From Mycobacterium haemophilum DSM 44634 (GTDB lineage: Bacteria; Actinomycetota; Actinomycetes; Mycobacteriales; Mycobacteriaceae), in contig NZ_CP011883.2 of NCBI RefSeq assembly GCF_000340435.2, forward strand, positions 3,828,687-3,892,686: 64,000 bases of DNA, written 5' to 3'. Positions 1-8,266 of the stretch are shown piece by piece. The notes beneath the pieces are model-generated. The model was not told the origin of the DNA. It worked only from the letters and a program-made list of their open reading frames with translations, and made no database searches. The position numbers and the translations under genes are program-made. Position 1 is the first letter of the stretch; each line of letters starts with the position of its first letter.

Positions 1-772
1 TGCACGGGCTGTTCTGCTTGGCCTGGTCGAACAGGTCTCTTACGCGGGAGGCGCCAACGCCGACGAACATCTCAACGAAGTCGGAGCCGGAGATGGTGAA
101 AAACGGAACGCCCGCTTCGCCTGCGACAGCGCGGGCCAGCAACGTCTTACCGGTGCCCGGCGGCCCGTAGAGCAGCACGCCCTTGGGGATCTTCGCGCCG
201 AGCGCCTGGTACCTGCTGGGGTTTTGCAGGAAGTCCTTGATCTCGTAGAGCTCCTCGACCGCTTCGTCGACGCCGGCGACGTCGGCGAAAGTGGTCTTGG
301 GCATGTCTTTGGAAAGTTGCTTGGCGCGTGATTTGCCGAATCCGAAGCCCATTCGGGCGCCGCCCTGCATGCGGGAGAACATCACAAACAGGCCCACCAG
401 CAAGAGCAGCGGCAGCACGTAAACGAGCAACTCGCCCAGGATGCTGCCTTCGTTGACGATGGTGCTGACCTTTGCGTTCTTAGCGCTCAGCGCGTTGAAC
501 AGATCGACCGCGTACCCGGTGGGGTATTTGGTGATGACCTTGTCGGAGCCATCGGTGTCGTTGTTGCCCTTTTTCAAGGTCAACCGCAGCTGCTGCTCCC
601 GGTCATCGATCTGCGCGCTCTTGACGTTGTCGCCGTTGATCTGGGCCATCGCCACCGAGGTGTCGACGGGCTTGTAACCACGGGTGTCGTCGCTGAAGTA
701 GAAAAACGACCAGCCAAGCAGCACCACTACGGCGATCACCGTAACCGTGCGGATCACGTTTTTTCGGTTCAT
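1..772 (-). CDS. ftsH: ATP-dependent zinc metalloprotease FtsH (5' part only)
   Basis: Membrane-anchored AAA+ protease that degrades misassembled membrane proteins. Only the N-terminal 257 codons are inside the window; the gene runs off the left edge. The product starts MNRKN, has a membrane segment at about residues 7-25, an extracytoplasmic domain, and a second membrane segment around residues 110-131 (GELLVYVLPLLLLVGLF). The AAA domain follows with Walker A GPPGTGKT near residue 205. Walker B, the arginine finger and the HExxH zinc site lie outside. The ATG at 772 matches the usual mycobacterial start. A second ATG at 779 is out of frame. Confidence 0.97.
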   Translation of the reverse strand, partial: MNRKNVIRTVTVIAVVVLLGWSFFYFSDDTRGYKPVDTSVAMAQINGDNVKSAQIDDREQQLRLTLKKGNNDTDGSDKVITKYPTGYAVDLFNALSAKNAKVSTIVNEGSILGELLVYVLPLLLLVGLFVMFSRMQGGARMGFGFGKSRAKQLSKDMPKTTFADVAGVDEAVEELYEIKDFLQNPSRYQALGAKIPKGVLLYGPPGTGKTLLARAVAGEAGVPFFTISGSDFVEMFVGVGASRVRDLFDQAKQNSPC

Positions 773-1016
773 CAATCATCGGCCGTGCCGGCCAGGTTCC
801 TTCCCCGATACACGCAGCTAGAAAAGTCCAGGCTACCGCCAGTCGCGATCGCCAGCTCAGCGCCTGGCGACAATGCGGCCTGCGAAGCGGGCCGCCACCA
901 TCTCACCCAGTGGCGATCGCCAGTTCCGTGGTTCCCGAGTGTGCGGCCAGCTTCACGTTCGCGGCCCAACGTGCGGCCAGCTTCACGTTCGGCGGAGGTT
1001 GTGATTTGGTGAGACG
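773..1016. other. ftsH-ephA divergent intergenic region with a direct repeat
   Basis: This gap separates divergently transcribed ftsH and ephA and must hold both promoters. It contains a 20-bp direct repeat (GTGCGGCCAGCTTCACGTTC) at 941-960 and 971-990, period 30. The open frames through it (for example 785-1012 plus) are composition-driven, have no recognisable product and are not called. In H37Rv the espACD operon lies between these two genes; nothing resembling it is here. Confidence 0.7.
941..990. repeat. 20-bp direct repeat, 30-bp period, upstream of ephA
   Basis: Two identical copies of GTGCGGCCAGCTTCACGTTC are separated by 10 bases. They end 27 bases before the chosen ephA start, so they overlap the likely promoter or leader. 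Either a regulator-binding pair or a small duplication would explain them; I cannot tell which. Confidence 0.75.
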
Positions 1017-1997
1017 GTGCGTTCAAGTCGGTTGGGGACCGAACGGTACATAGCTACCAATGGCGTGCGGCTGCGGGTAATCGAGGCCGGGGAACGCGGC
1101 GCACCGGTGGTGGTGCTGGCCCACGGCTTTCCCGAACTGGCCTACTCGTGGCGGCACCAAATTCCGGCCCTCGCCGAGGCCGGCTACCACGTCTTGGCTC
1201 CCGATCAGCGCGGTTACGGTGGCTCTTCTCGTCCGGATGCGGTGGAGGCCTACACCATCCATGAGCTGACCGCCGACATCGTCGGTCTGCTCGACAACGT
1301 CGGCGCCCAGCGGGCCGTCTGGATTGGTCACGACTGGGGCGCCGTCGTGGTGTGGAACGCGCCACTCTTGCACCCCGACCGCGTCGCCGCGGTCGCCGGG
1401 TTGAGCGTGCCGGCGCTGCCCCGGGCGCGGGTGCCCCCGACACACGCGTTTCGCCGGACATTCGGGGAGAACTTCTTTTACATTTTGTATTTCCAGGAGC
1501 CAGGTGTTGCCGACGCCGAACTGGGCGGCGACCCCGCACGCACGATGCGCCGAATGATGGGCGCCATGCAAGCATCGTCGCGCGACCAGAGCGAGGCGAT
1601 CCGGATGGTCGCCCCCGGCCCGGAAGGCTTCATTGATCGGCTTCCAGAACCGGACCAGCTGCCGGATTGGATCAGCCAGGATGAGCTCGACCATTACGTC
1701 AGCGAGTTTTCTCGTACCGGGTTCACCGGCGGCCTGAACTGGTATCGCAATTTCGACCGCAACTGGGAGACCACCGCTGAATTCGCGGGCGCCACTATCT
1801 CCGTGCCGTCGTTGTTTATCGCCGGGACCGCCGACCCGGTGTTGGCATTCACCCGCACCGACCGCGCTTCGGAGGTGATCTCCGGCCCGTACCGCCAGGT
1901 AATGATCGATGGTGCGGGGCACTGGCTGCAGCAGGAACGACCCGACCAGGTCAACGCCACCTTGTTGGAGTTCCTCAACGGATTAGAGTTGCGGTGA
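1017..1997 (+). CDS. ephA: Epoxide hydrolase EphA (alpha/beta hydrolase)
   Basis: Soluble alpha/beta-hydrolase expected to open epoxides to diols through an aspartyl-ester intermediate. The product is 326 residues against about 322 remembered for M. tuberculosis EphA. Visible are the oxyanion motif HGFPE near residue 37, the nucleophile motif GHDWG with Asp106, the charge-relay region TADPVL and the C-terminal GAGHW histidine. The GTG at 1017 is the first start giving a family-length N terminus; TTG at 1035 is possible. The stop overlaps the next gene by 4 bases (GTGA), so it heads a three-gene operon with two oxidoreductases, which suggests a catabolic or detoxification route. The substrate is unknown. 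Confidence 0.93.
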   Translation: MRSSRLGTERYIATNGVRLRVIEAGERGAPVVVLAHGFPELAYSWRHQIPALAEAGYHVLAPDQRGYGGSSRPDAVEAYTIHELTADIVGLLDNVGAQRAVWIGHDWGAVVVWNAPLLHPDRVAAVAGLSVPALPRARVPPTHAFRRTFGENFFYILYFQEPGVADAELGGDPARTMRRMMGAMQASSRDQSEAIRMVAPGPEGFIDRLPEPDQLPDWISQDELDHYVSEFSRTGFTGGLNWYRNFDRNWETTAEFAGATISVPSLFIAGTADPVLAFTRTDRASEVISGPYRQVMIDGAGHWLQQERPDQVNATLLEFLNGLELR

Positions 1998-3205
1998 GTG
2001 CGCCACTGCGTTTCGGCGTCTTCATCACGCCGTTTCATCCGATCGGCCAATCTCCCACGGTGGCATTGGAATACGACATGGAGCGCGTTGTTGCGCTGGA
2101 TCACCTGGGGTTCGACGAGGCGTGGTTTGGTGAACACCACTCCGGCGGCTACGAGCTGATCGCGTGTCCGGAAGTGTTCATCGCTGCCGCGGCGGAGCGG
2201 ACCAAGCACATCCGACTCGGCACCGGAGTGGTCTCGCTGCCCTACCACCATCCACTGATGGTGGCCGACCGCTGGGTGCTGCTAGACCACCTGACCCGGG
2301 GCCGGGTTATGTTCGGTACCGGTCCTGGTGCGCTGCCGTCGGACGCTTACATGATGGGTATCGACCCGATTGAGCAGCGGCGAATGATGCAGGAGTCCCT
2401 CGAGGCGATCCTCGCGTTATTCCGGGCCGCACCCGCTGAGCGAATCGACCGCCATTCCGACTGGTTCACCTTGCGCGACGCGCAATTACACATCCGCCCC
2501 TACACCTGGCCTTACCCGGAAATCGCCACGGCGGCAATGATTTCGCCGTCCGGGCCACGCCTGGCCGGCGCACTGGGCACGTCATTGCTGTCACTGTCGA
2601 TGTCGGTGCCCGGCGGCTACGCCGCGCTGGAAAACACCTGGGAGTTGGTGCGCGAGCAGGCCACCAAAGTCGGCCGGGACGAACCGGATCGGGCTAATTG
2701 GCGTGTTCTGAGCATCATGCATATTGCGGAAAGCCGCGACCAGGCGATCGACGACTGCACCTACGGGCTGCGGGATTTCGCCAATTATTTCGGCGCGGCT
2801 GGCTTCGTTCCGCTTGCCAACACGGTCGACGGCGCGCAGACACCTCATGAGTTCGTCAAAGACTACGCGGCCAAAGGGAATTGCTGTATTGGTACACCAG
2901 ACGACGCGATCGCACATATCGAAGACCTGCTCGAACGGTCCGGCGGCTTCGGCACGCTACTGATACTCGGCCATGACTGGGCCGCACCCCGGGCGACGCA
3001 CCACTGCTATGACCTGTTCGCCCGCAAGGTGATTCCCTATTTCAAGGGACAGCTAGAAGCATCGCGATCGTCTCACCACTGGGCCAGAGGCAAACGTGAC
3101 CAATTGATTGGCCGCGCCGGCGAGGCGGTGGCGAAAGCCATCACCGAACACGTCGATGAACACCAGCGGGAACACGGACTCAAGATTGAAACCGAGAAGA
3201 ACTGA
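1994..3205 (+). CDS. LLM-class flavin-dependent monooxygenase (Rv3618-like)
   Basis: A 403-residue bacterial-luciferase-like TIM-barrel oxidoreductase, expected to use FMNH2 or F420H2. The N terminus FGVFITPFHP, the GFDEAWFGEHH segment and the RIRLGTGV-type stretch (here HIRLGTGVVSLPYHHP) are typical of the family. It corresponds to H37Rv Rv3618 (about 395 residues). Translation is coupled on both sides: GTGA overlap with ephA and TGATG overlap with the next dehydrogenase. It probably oxidises a substrate shared with its neighbours. Whether the cofactor is FMN or F420 cannot be decided from what I can see. Confidence 0.9.
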   Translation: MSAPLRFGVFITPFHPIGQSPTVALEYDMERVVALDHLGFDEAWFGEHHSGGYELIACPEVFIAAAAERTKHIRLGTGVVSLPYHHPLMVADRWVLLDHLTRGRVMFGTGPGALPSDAYMMGIDPIEQRRMMQESLEAILALFRAAPAERIDRHSDWFTLRDAQLHIRPYTWPYPEIATAAMISPSGPRLAGALGTSLLSLSMSVPGGYAALENTWELVREQATKVGRDEPDRANWRVLSIMHIAESRDQAIDDCTYGLRDFANYFGAAGFVPLANTVDGAQTPHEFVKDYAAKGNCCIGTPDDAIAHIEDLLERSGGFGTLLILGHDWAAPRATHHCYDLFARKVIPYFKGQLEASRSSHHWARGKRDQLIGRAGEAVAKAITEHVDEHQREHGLKIETEKN

Positions 3206-4218
3206 TGCGCGCTGCGGTGCTTCGCAATGGGCACATGATCTATCGGGACGACGTGCCCGAACCGATACCCGAACCGGGCCAGGTGCTGGTCGGCGTGCGG
3301 TCATGTGGAATCTGTGGCACTGACCTGCATTTCGCCGATCACGGCGCTGACATGCTGGCACTCACCGATCAGATTACGGGTGATTCGGGCGGCGTGCACG
3401 TCGATTTGAGCCGCGATGTCTTCATGGGCCACGAATTCAGTGCCGAGGTGCTCGAAGCCGGGCCCGACACTGAAACCTATCCCCCGGGAACCCCGGTCAC
3501 ATCGATCCCGGTGTTGCTGTCCGCCAACGGCATCGAACCGATTCTTACGAGCAACAGCACGATCGGCGGCTACGCCGAGCGGATGCTGCTCTCGGCACCG
3601 CTTTTGCTGCCCATCCCCAACGGCCTGGATCTCAAACACGCGGCGTTGACCGAACCCATGGCGGTAGGGTTGCATGCCGTCAACAAGTCCAACATCGCAC
3701 CCGGTGAAACCGCCCTGGTGCTTGGTTGTGGTCCGATTGGCCTGGCAATCATCGCCACCCTTGCCGCTCGTGGCATCGAAACCATTGTCGCATCAGATTT
3801 TTCGTTGAAGCGACGCGAGCTGGCCGGCACGATGGGCGCGCACCAAACACTAGATCCGGCGCAGGGCTCCCCGTTCGACACCATCAAACCCGCGGTGGTG
3901 TTCGAGGCGGTCGGGGTGCCTGGGATCATCGACGACGTGATGCTGCGGGCGCGTCCGGGCACCCGCCTGGTGGTCGCCGGGGTGTGCATGCAGGCCGACA
4001 CTGTGCATCCGTTCTTTGCGATCGCCAAGGAGATCAGCGTGCAATTCGTGCTCGCATACCACCCGGACGAGTTCGCCGACTCGCTGCGCGCGATCGCCGA
4101 GGGCGACATCGATGCCACCCCGCTGATCACTGGAGAGGTCGGGCTGGACGCGGTGGGCCAGGCCTTCGATGAGCTGGCCGAACCCGAGCAGCACTGCAAG
4201 ATTCTGGTTAGTCCGTAG
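3205..4218 (+). CDS. Zinc-dependent medium-chain alcohol dehydrogenase
   Basis: A 337-residue MDR-superfamily dehydrogenase. The catalytic zinc site is visible as CGICGTD (Cys34, Cys37) and GHE (His76, Glu77). The NAD(P)-binding Rossmann motif GCGPIG follows near residue 175. The four-cysteine structural-zinc loop of classical alcohol dehydrogenases is missing, as in many sorbitol or threonine dehydrogenase-like members. The start overlaps the preceding stop by one base, so it is the third gene of the ephA operon. I do not recall a counterpart here in H37Rv, where the esxV/esxW and PE/PPE genes follow Rv3618. The substrate is unknown. Confidence 0.88.
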   Translation: MRAAVLRNGHMIYRDDVPEPIPEPGQVLVGVRSCGICGTDLHFADHGADMLALTDQITGDSGGVHVDLSRDVFMGHEFSAEVLEAGPDTETYPPGTPVTSIPVLLSANGIEPILTSNSTIGGYAERMLLSAPLLLPIPNGLDLKHAALTEPMAVGLHAVNKSNIAPGETALVLGCGPIGLAIIATLAARGIETIVASDFSLKRRELAGTMGAHQTLDPAQGSPFDTIKPAVVFEAVGVPGIIDDVMLRARPGTRLVVAGVCMQADTVHPFFAIAKEISVQFVLAYHPDEFADSLRAIAEGDIDATPLITGEVGLDAVGQAFDELAEPEQHCKILVSP

Positions 4219-4764
4219 ACCGGTTAGGCCACGGATTTCCACACCCCCTGGCCGAGTAGCCAGACGCGGTTATGCCGCCGACGTTTACCGCGCGGTAGTT
4301 TGCGCGGCCGGTTGCGGTTCCGCCTTCGGCGCCGCCTCATGTCCACACCTTCCAGCCGTGGCCGCAGGTATCCACAACTTGCGACCCTGCCAAAAGTCGC
4401 GCGGCCCGGCATGCGCCGCACCGCCCCCCAACAGACGAAACAGATCGCAGCAACGCAGCAGCCGGATTGCGCGGGCGCGCAAGCATAACCGAGAGCAAAG
4501 ACCTCTCAACGAAGCCCGACAACGCCTAGAATATGCCCGAAAACAGGAAATCGCCGCACGCGTATTCCGAAACCACATGCGCGACATGCTGTTTCTCTTC
4601 AAAGGCAAACCCAGTACAGCCCCTACTGCACCTGGGTGAACGAACCCCGAGAGCCAGAACTACTGTCTCCGGACTGGGCGCCCGACGAACCGAACCCCTT
4701 GCCCGACGACCCGCCCTTCTAAGAACCGCTGATGCAGCGCTGCCGGGCGGCTAGGGTGCCAGGC
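4219..4764. other. Decayed intergenic stretch between the ephA operon and lpqG
   Basis: About 545 bases without a convincing gene. A plus-strand frame from about 4605 to the stop at 4720-4722 ends in an acidic proline-rich tail, WAPDEPNPLPDDPPF. It looks like the C terminus of a real protein whose upstream part is in other frames (for example RNHMRDMLFLFKGKP around 4570-4612). This pattern suggests a frameshifted gene relic, possibly of a repeat-family HNH/DUF222-type protein, but that identification is weak. In H37Rv this interval holds esxV, esxW, PPE65 and PE32; I see no trace of those. Confidence 0.45.
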
Positions 4765-5508
4765 ATGCCGATCACAATACGCCCGAGGTTTGCCCGTAGG
4801 TCGACCGCTGTGGCCGCCGCTGGCTTAGCCATCATCACGGTGTCGGCGTGCGATACGCACAATCCCGCACCACCCGGGGCGAATCCGCGTCAGGTGACCG
4901 TCGTTGGGGCAGGGCAAGTCCAAGGCGTCCCGGACACCTTGACCGCCGACGTTGCTATCGAGTTCACCGAGCCCGACGTCACCACCGCGATGAACCAGAC
5001 CAATGACCGCCAACAAGCGGTCATCAGTGCGTTGGTCAGCGCCGGGATGGACCGCAAAAACATCAGCACCACCAACGTGACACTGCAGCCCGAGTACAGC
5101 AGATCCGAGCTCGCCGGCACCGCCACCATCGCCGGCTACCGCGCCAGCAACGCGATCGAGGTCAAGATCCGCCCGCCGGACACCGCATCAAAGATGCTGG
5201 CCCTCATCGTCAGCACCGGCGGCGACGCGACCCGGATCAGCTCGGTCAGCTACTCCATCGCAGACGACTCACCGCTGGTGAAAGACGCGCGTGCGCGGGC
5301 CTTCCAAGACGCCAAAAGTCGTGCCGACCAATACGCTCAGCTGTCCGGCCTGCGGCTGGGCAGGGTGCTTTCCATCTCGGAGACCACCGGGGGCACGCCG
5401 GTAGCCGGGATGCCTCCCGCCCCGCAACGGGGCACATCCGCCGTGCCGTTGGAGCCTGGCCAGCAGACGGTGAGCTTCTCGGTGACCGCGGTGTGGGAGC
5501 TGGACTAG
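4765..5508 (+). CDS. lpqG: SIMPL-domain lipoprotein LpqG
   Basis: A 247-residue predicted lipoprotein anchored outside the membrane. The N terminus is basic (RPRFARRS), then hydrophobic, and ends in a lipobox VSAC followed by DTHN. A single SIMPL/DUF541 domain (VTVVGAGQVQGVPDT to VSFSVTAVWELD) fills the rest. The ATG at 4765 places the signal peptide correctly; the upstream in-frame ATG at 4732 would add 11 residues before it and is less likely. The function of SIMPL proteins is not settled. It converges on hpt with only 13 bases between stops. Confidence 0.9.
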   Translation: MPITIRPRFARRSTAVAAAGLAIITVSACDTHNPAPPGANPRQVTVVGAGQVQGVPDTLTADVAIEFTEPDVTTAMNQTNDRQQAVISALVSAGMDRKNISTTNVTLQPEYSRSELAGTATIAGYRASNAIEVKIRPPDTASKMLALIVSTGGDATRISSVSYSIADDSPLVKDARARAFQDAKSRADQYAQLSGLRLGRVLSISETTGGTPVAGMPPAPQRGTSAVPLEPGQQTVSFSVTAVWELD

Positions 5509-5521
5509 CGCTGTTGCTGGT

Positions 5522-6133
5522 CTATTGCTGGTAGACCCGGGGATCCAGCAGCCCGATATAGGGCAGGTCGCGGTAACGCTCGTCGTAATCCAGTCCGTAA
5601 CCCACGACGAAGTCGTTGGGAATGTCGAAACCCACATAAGTGATGTCGACGTTGGCGCCTACCGCGTCGGGCTTGCGCAGCAGTGTGCATACCTGCAGCG
5701 ACCGCGGACGCCGGGTGGCCAAGTTCCGCAGCAACCAAGACAGAGTCAGGCCGGAGTCAACGACGTCCTCGACGATCAACACGTGGCGATCGTGGATATC
5801 GCGATCAAGATCCTTGAGGATCCGCACCACACCTGACGAGGACGTCGAGGATCCATACGAACTAACGGCCATGAATTCGAACTGGGTAGGCAATGGAATC
5901 GCACGCGCCAGGTCGGTGACGAAGATCACCGCGCCCTTAAGCACGGTGATCAACAGCAGATCCTCGCCACTAGCAACCGAAAGGTCACGGTAATCGTTGC
6001 CAATTTGGGCGCCGAGCTCGGCAATGCGAGCCTGAATCTGCTCCTGGGTGAGCATGACCGACTTGATATCGCCCGGGTACAGCTCTGTCGTCGGTCCGGG
6101 GTTGATCGCCGAGGAGCTCTGGGCCACGAGCAC
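5522..6133 (-). CDS. hpt: Hypoxanthine-guanine phosphoribosyltransferase
   Basis: Purine salvage enzyme joining hypoxanthine or guanine to PRPP. The 203-residue product carries the PRPP-binding signature VLIVEDVVDSGLTL and the early LKGA motif (LLITVLKGAVIFVTDL). The GTG at 6133 aligns with the N terminus remembered for M. tuberculosis Hpt (xHVTQSSSAI versus xLVAQSSSAI). GTG 6127 and ATG 6178 are alternatives. It lies downstream of tilS on the same strand, the common tilS-hpt-ftsH order, and ftsH indeed follows on the same strand beyond lpqG and the ephA operon. Confidence 0.96.
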   Translation of the reverse strand: MLVAQSSSAINPGPTTELYPGDIKSVMLTQEQIQARIAELGAQIGNDYRDLSVASGEDLLLITVLKGAVIFVTDLARAIPLPTQFEFMAVSSYGSSTSSSGVVRILKDLDRDIHDRHVLIVEDVVDSGLTLSWLLRNLATRRPRSLQVCTLLRKPDAVGANVDITYVGFDIPNDFVVGYGLDYDERYRDLPYIGLLDPRVYQQ

Positions 6134-6197
6134 AGCGTGCCATGCCACCCCGCGAAAACCAACGGCGGGGCCCGGCATCAGGACTCGCTACCGGCCG

Positions 6198-7169
6198 CTA
6201 GACGGGCTCACGTCGCAAGCTCAGTACACCGTCGTACCGACCAGCGATCAAACGCTGTCCGCGCAACGTGGACCCCACCGCCACCCCACCTTGCCCGCGC
6301 CACGCGGTGACCAGCGTGTCCACTCTCCGGATCTGCTTGTCGGTCAGCCCGGTCGCGCCGCCGGCCAATAGCCAGCCACGGATCACCCGGCGTCGAACCA
6401 CGTCGGGCAATGCGGCCAGAGCCCGCGCCTGTAGCCCCGACCCGACACGGGCGTCGGGTAGCGCCTGTGCGGCGAGCGTGTCGATCAGCTCGGTGTCCTC
6501 GCGCAACGCCGTCGCAGTGCGGGCCAACGCCTCGGCGACCCCGCCACCCAGCACGTCCTCCAGCAGTGGCAGCACGTCCAGACGCAGCCGGGTTCGGGTG
6601 TAACGGCGGTCGGTGTTGTGCGGATCCTGCCACGCCGCCAGCCCCAGCTCTCGGCACGCGGCACGCGGCACGCGGCGCCGCACACCCAGCAACGGCCGGC
6701 ACCACGGCGGATCGTGCGGCCGCATGCCGGCGATCGAGCGCGCCCCAGAACCGCGGCCCAAGCCCAGCAGCACCGTCTCAGCTTGATCGTCGAGCGTGTG
6801 GGCTAACAACACCGGACCATCGCGATAGGCGCCCAACACGGCGTATCGGGCAGCGCGGGCCGCTGCTTCGGGGCCGCCTTGGGGACCAAACGGGCGACCC
6901 ACCTGCACACAAAGCACTTGTGCGGCAACACATCCCAACGCGATGGCTTGCTTTCGAGCGGTTTCTGCAACAGCGGCCGAGTCGGATTGCAAACCGTGAT
7001 CCACGATCAACGCGGTCGTGGGGCGCAACTGGGCCGCGACCGCGGTGAGCGCCAACGAGTCCGGGCCACCGGAGAGCGCGACGCACCATCGGTCGTCAGT
7101 GACCAGATAGGTACCAGCGAACGCTTCGACAGCCCTGCGCAGCTGCCCTACAGCACTCTGTCGATCCAT
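6198..7169 (-). CDS. tilS: tRNA(Ile)-lysidine synthase TilS/MesJ
   Basis: Adds lysine to C34 of the CAU-anticodon tRNA-Ile so that it reads AUA. The 323-residue product has the PP-loop ATPase motif SGGPDS near residue 30 and the catalytic LLAHTLDDQAET segment. The length equals that of the mycobacterial homologue. The first codons overlap the end of the upstream Rv3626c-like gene by 22 bases, so the two are co-transcribed. A 7-bp triplicate (CGGCACG, 6652-6680) lies inside the reading frame and keeps it open. Confidence 0.95.
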   Translation of the reverse strand: MDRQSAVGQLRRAVEAFAGTYLVTDDRWCVALSGGPDSLALTAVAAQLRPTTALIVDHGLQSDSAAVAETARKQAIALGCVAAQVLCVQVGRPFGPQGGPEAAARAARYAVLGAYRDGPVLLAHTLDDQAETVLLGLGRGSGARSIAGMRPHDPPWCRPLLGVRRRVPRAACRELGLAAWQDPHNTDRRYTRTRLRLDVLPLLEDVLGGGVAEALARTATALREDTELIDTLAAQALPDARVGSGLQARALAALPDVVRRRVIRGWLLAGGATGLTDKQIRRVDTLVTAWRGQGGVAVGSTLRGQRLIAGRYDGVLSLRREPV

Positions 7170-8266
7170 CGCTGCGGGTCTTCGATCTCGGCGGGCAACG
7201 GCAGCGTTTCGGGGCCCGACCAGACCGCGTTGAACCGTGTCATTCCGACCCGGCCCACCACGTGGTCGACGAACGCCTTGCCGCGGGTGTATTGGCTGAG
7301 CTTGGCATCGAGGCCGAGCAGTGCGCGCAGCAACCGCTGCAACGGCGGTTGCTTGCGATGACGACGAGCGTCAAATCGACGGCGGATCGTAGCCACCGAC
7401 GGCACCGCCATCGGGCCGACCGCATCCATGACGTGGTCGGCGTGGCCCTCCAACAGCGTGCCGAGCACCAGAAGCTGATCTAGGGCTGCGCGCTGCGGCT
7501 CGGACTGCACGGCGCGCACCAGGCCGAGAATCCCCGACGTGTGAGCAGCGGAATTCTCCGCTGCGGACGCGGCGGACGACCCATAACTCCGGCTGCGGAC
7601 AAAGTCGGCAAGCCGACCCGCCACCTGCCCGATGTCTGCACTGGTTTCTTGAGTCAACAAGCCCAGCGCCTTCGACATGTACTCGGACAACCACCGGTTG
7701 GCGGTGAACTGTACCCGGTGGGCCACCTCGTGCAGGCATACCCACAAGCGGAAATCGGAGGGCTCGACCCGCAGTTGACGCTCGACGGCGATGACATTGG
7801 GATACACCAGCAGTAGACAGCCCTGCTCGGTGGCAGCGAACGGGTCGTACTGACCGAGGATCCCGGACGCCACAAACGCCAGCACCGCACCTGTCTGCGC
7901 ACCGGTGATCCGTCCGGTGAAGAACCCTCGTGGCTTGTCAGTCCCGTTCGTCATCACCCGCATGGACTCGGCCGCCGCCCGAACCCATTCCGGCCGGTCG
8001 ACGATGCGCGCCGGCGGCACTACCCGGCCGGTGGCCAAGCCAGTGACGTCGCGCACCAACGGTTCGGCTTTCGCCGCCGCACGGGACAGCTCGTCGATCA
8101 CCTGGCGGCGCGTGTATTCGGAAGCCGGCGGACCGGGACGTGCCAGCCGCTCTCCTACGCTGGCGGCGAATCGCCAGTCCACCGCGGCACCGAGGGTGAA
8201 CTCCGACGATGAGGTCGATGAGGTCGATGAGGTCGATGAGGTCACGTCGCGCACCCGCACGTCCAC
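7148..8266 (-). CDS. Zinc-dependent metalloprotease-like protein, DUF2342 (Rv3626c-like)
   Basis: A 372-residue protein of an actinobacterial family often labelled 'coenzyme F420 biosynthesis-associated'. It has an HEVAH zinc motif at residues 179-183 and a second acidic/histidine segment GHADHVMDAVG that could complete a metal site. It is about 20 residues longer at the N terminus than the form I recall from M. tuberculosis, because a 9-bp tandem repeat encodes a Thr-Ser-Ser run (residues 9-21) ahead of the conserved EFTLGAAVDW. GTG 8266 is used because no start codon is visible between the repeat and the conserved region. It overlaps dacB by 25 bases. Confidence 0.88.
   Translation of the reverse strand: MDVRVRDVTSSTSSTSSTSSSEFTLGAAVDWRFAASVGERLARPGPPASEYTRRQVIDELSRAAAKAEPLVRDVTGLATGRVVPPARIVDRPEWVRAAAESMRVMTNGTDKPRGFFTGRITGAQTGAVLAFVASGILGQYDPFAATEQGCLLLVYPNVIAVERQLRVEPSDFRLWVCLHEVAHRVQFTANRWLSEYMSKALGLLTQETSADIGQVAGRLADFVRSRSYGSSAASAAENSAAHTSGILGLVRAVQSEPQRAALDQLLVLGTLLEGHADHVMDAVGPMAVPSVATIRRRFDARRHRKQPPLQRLLRALLGLDAKLSQYTRGKAFVDHVVGRVGMTRFNAVWSGPETLPLPAEIEDPQRWIDRVL
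8208..8243. repeat. 9-bp tandem repeat, four copies, inside the Rv3626c-like gene
   Basis: Four perfect copies of GATGAGGTC run from 8208 to 8243. On the minus strand they encode a Thr-Ser-Ser repeat at the extreme N terminus. A 9-bp unit keeps the frame, so copy-number change would only alter the length of a flexible tail. The repeat also runs into the 3' end of dacB. Confidence 0.93.

Noticed and set aside
785..1012. Small plus-strand frame in the ftsH-ephA gap
   Set aside because: Its sequence follows the direct repeats, and no ribosome site or recognisable protein is present.
1023..1922. Long minus-strand open frame opposite ephA
   Set aside because: It mirrors the GC-rich third-position pattern of ephA and has no family similarity or ribosome site; it is an antisense shadow.
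4169..4639. Plus-strand frame of 156 codons after the dehydrogenase
   Set aside because: It starts inside the dehydrogenase gene and no part resembles a known protein beginning; I treat it as part of a relic.
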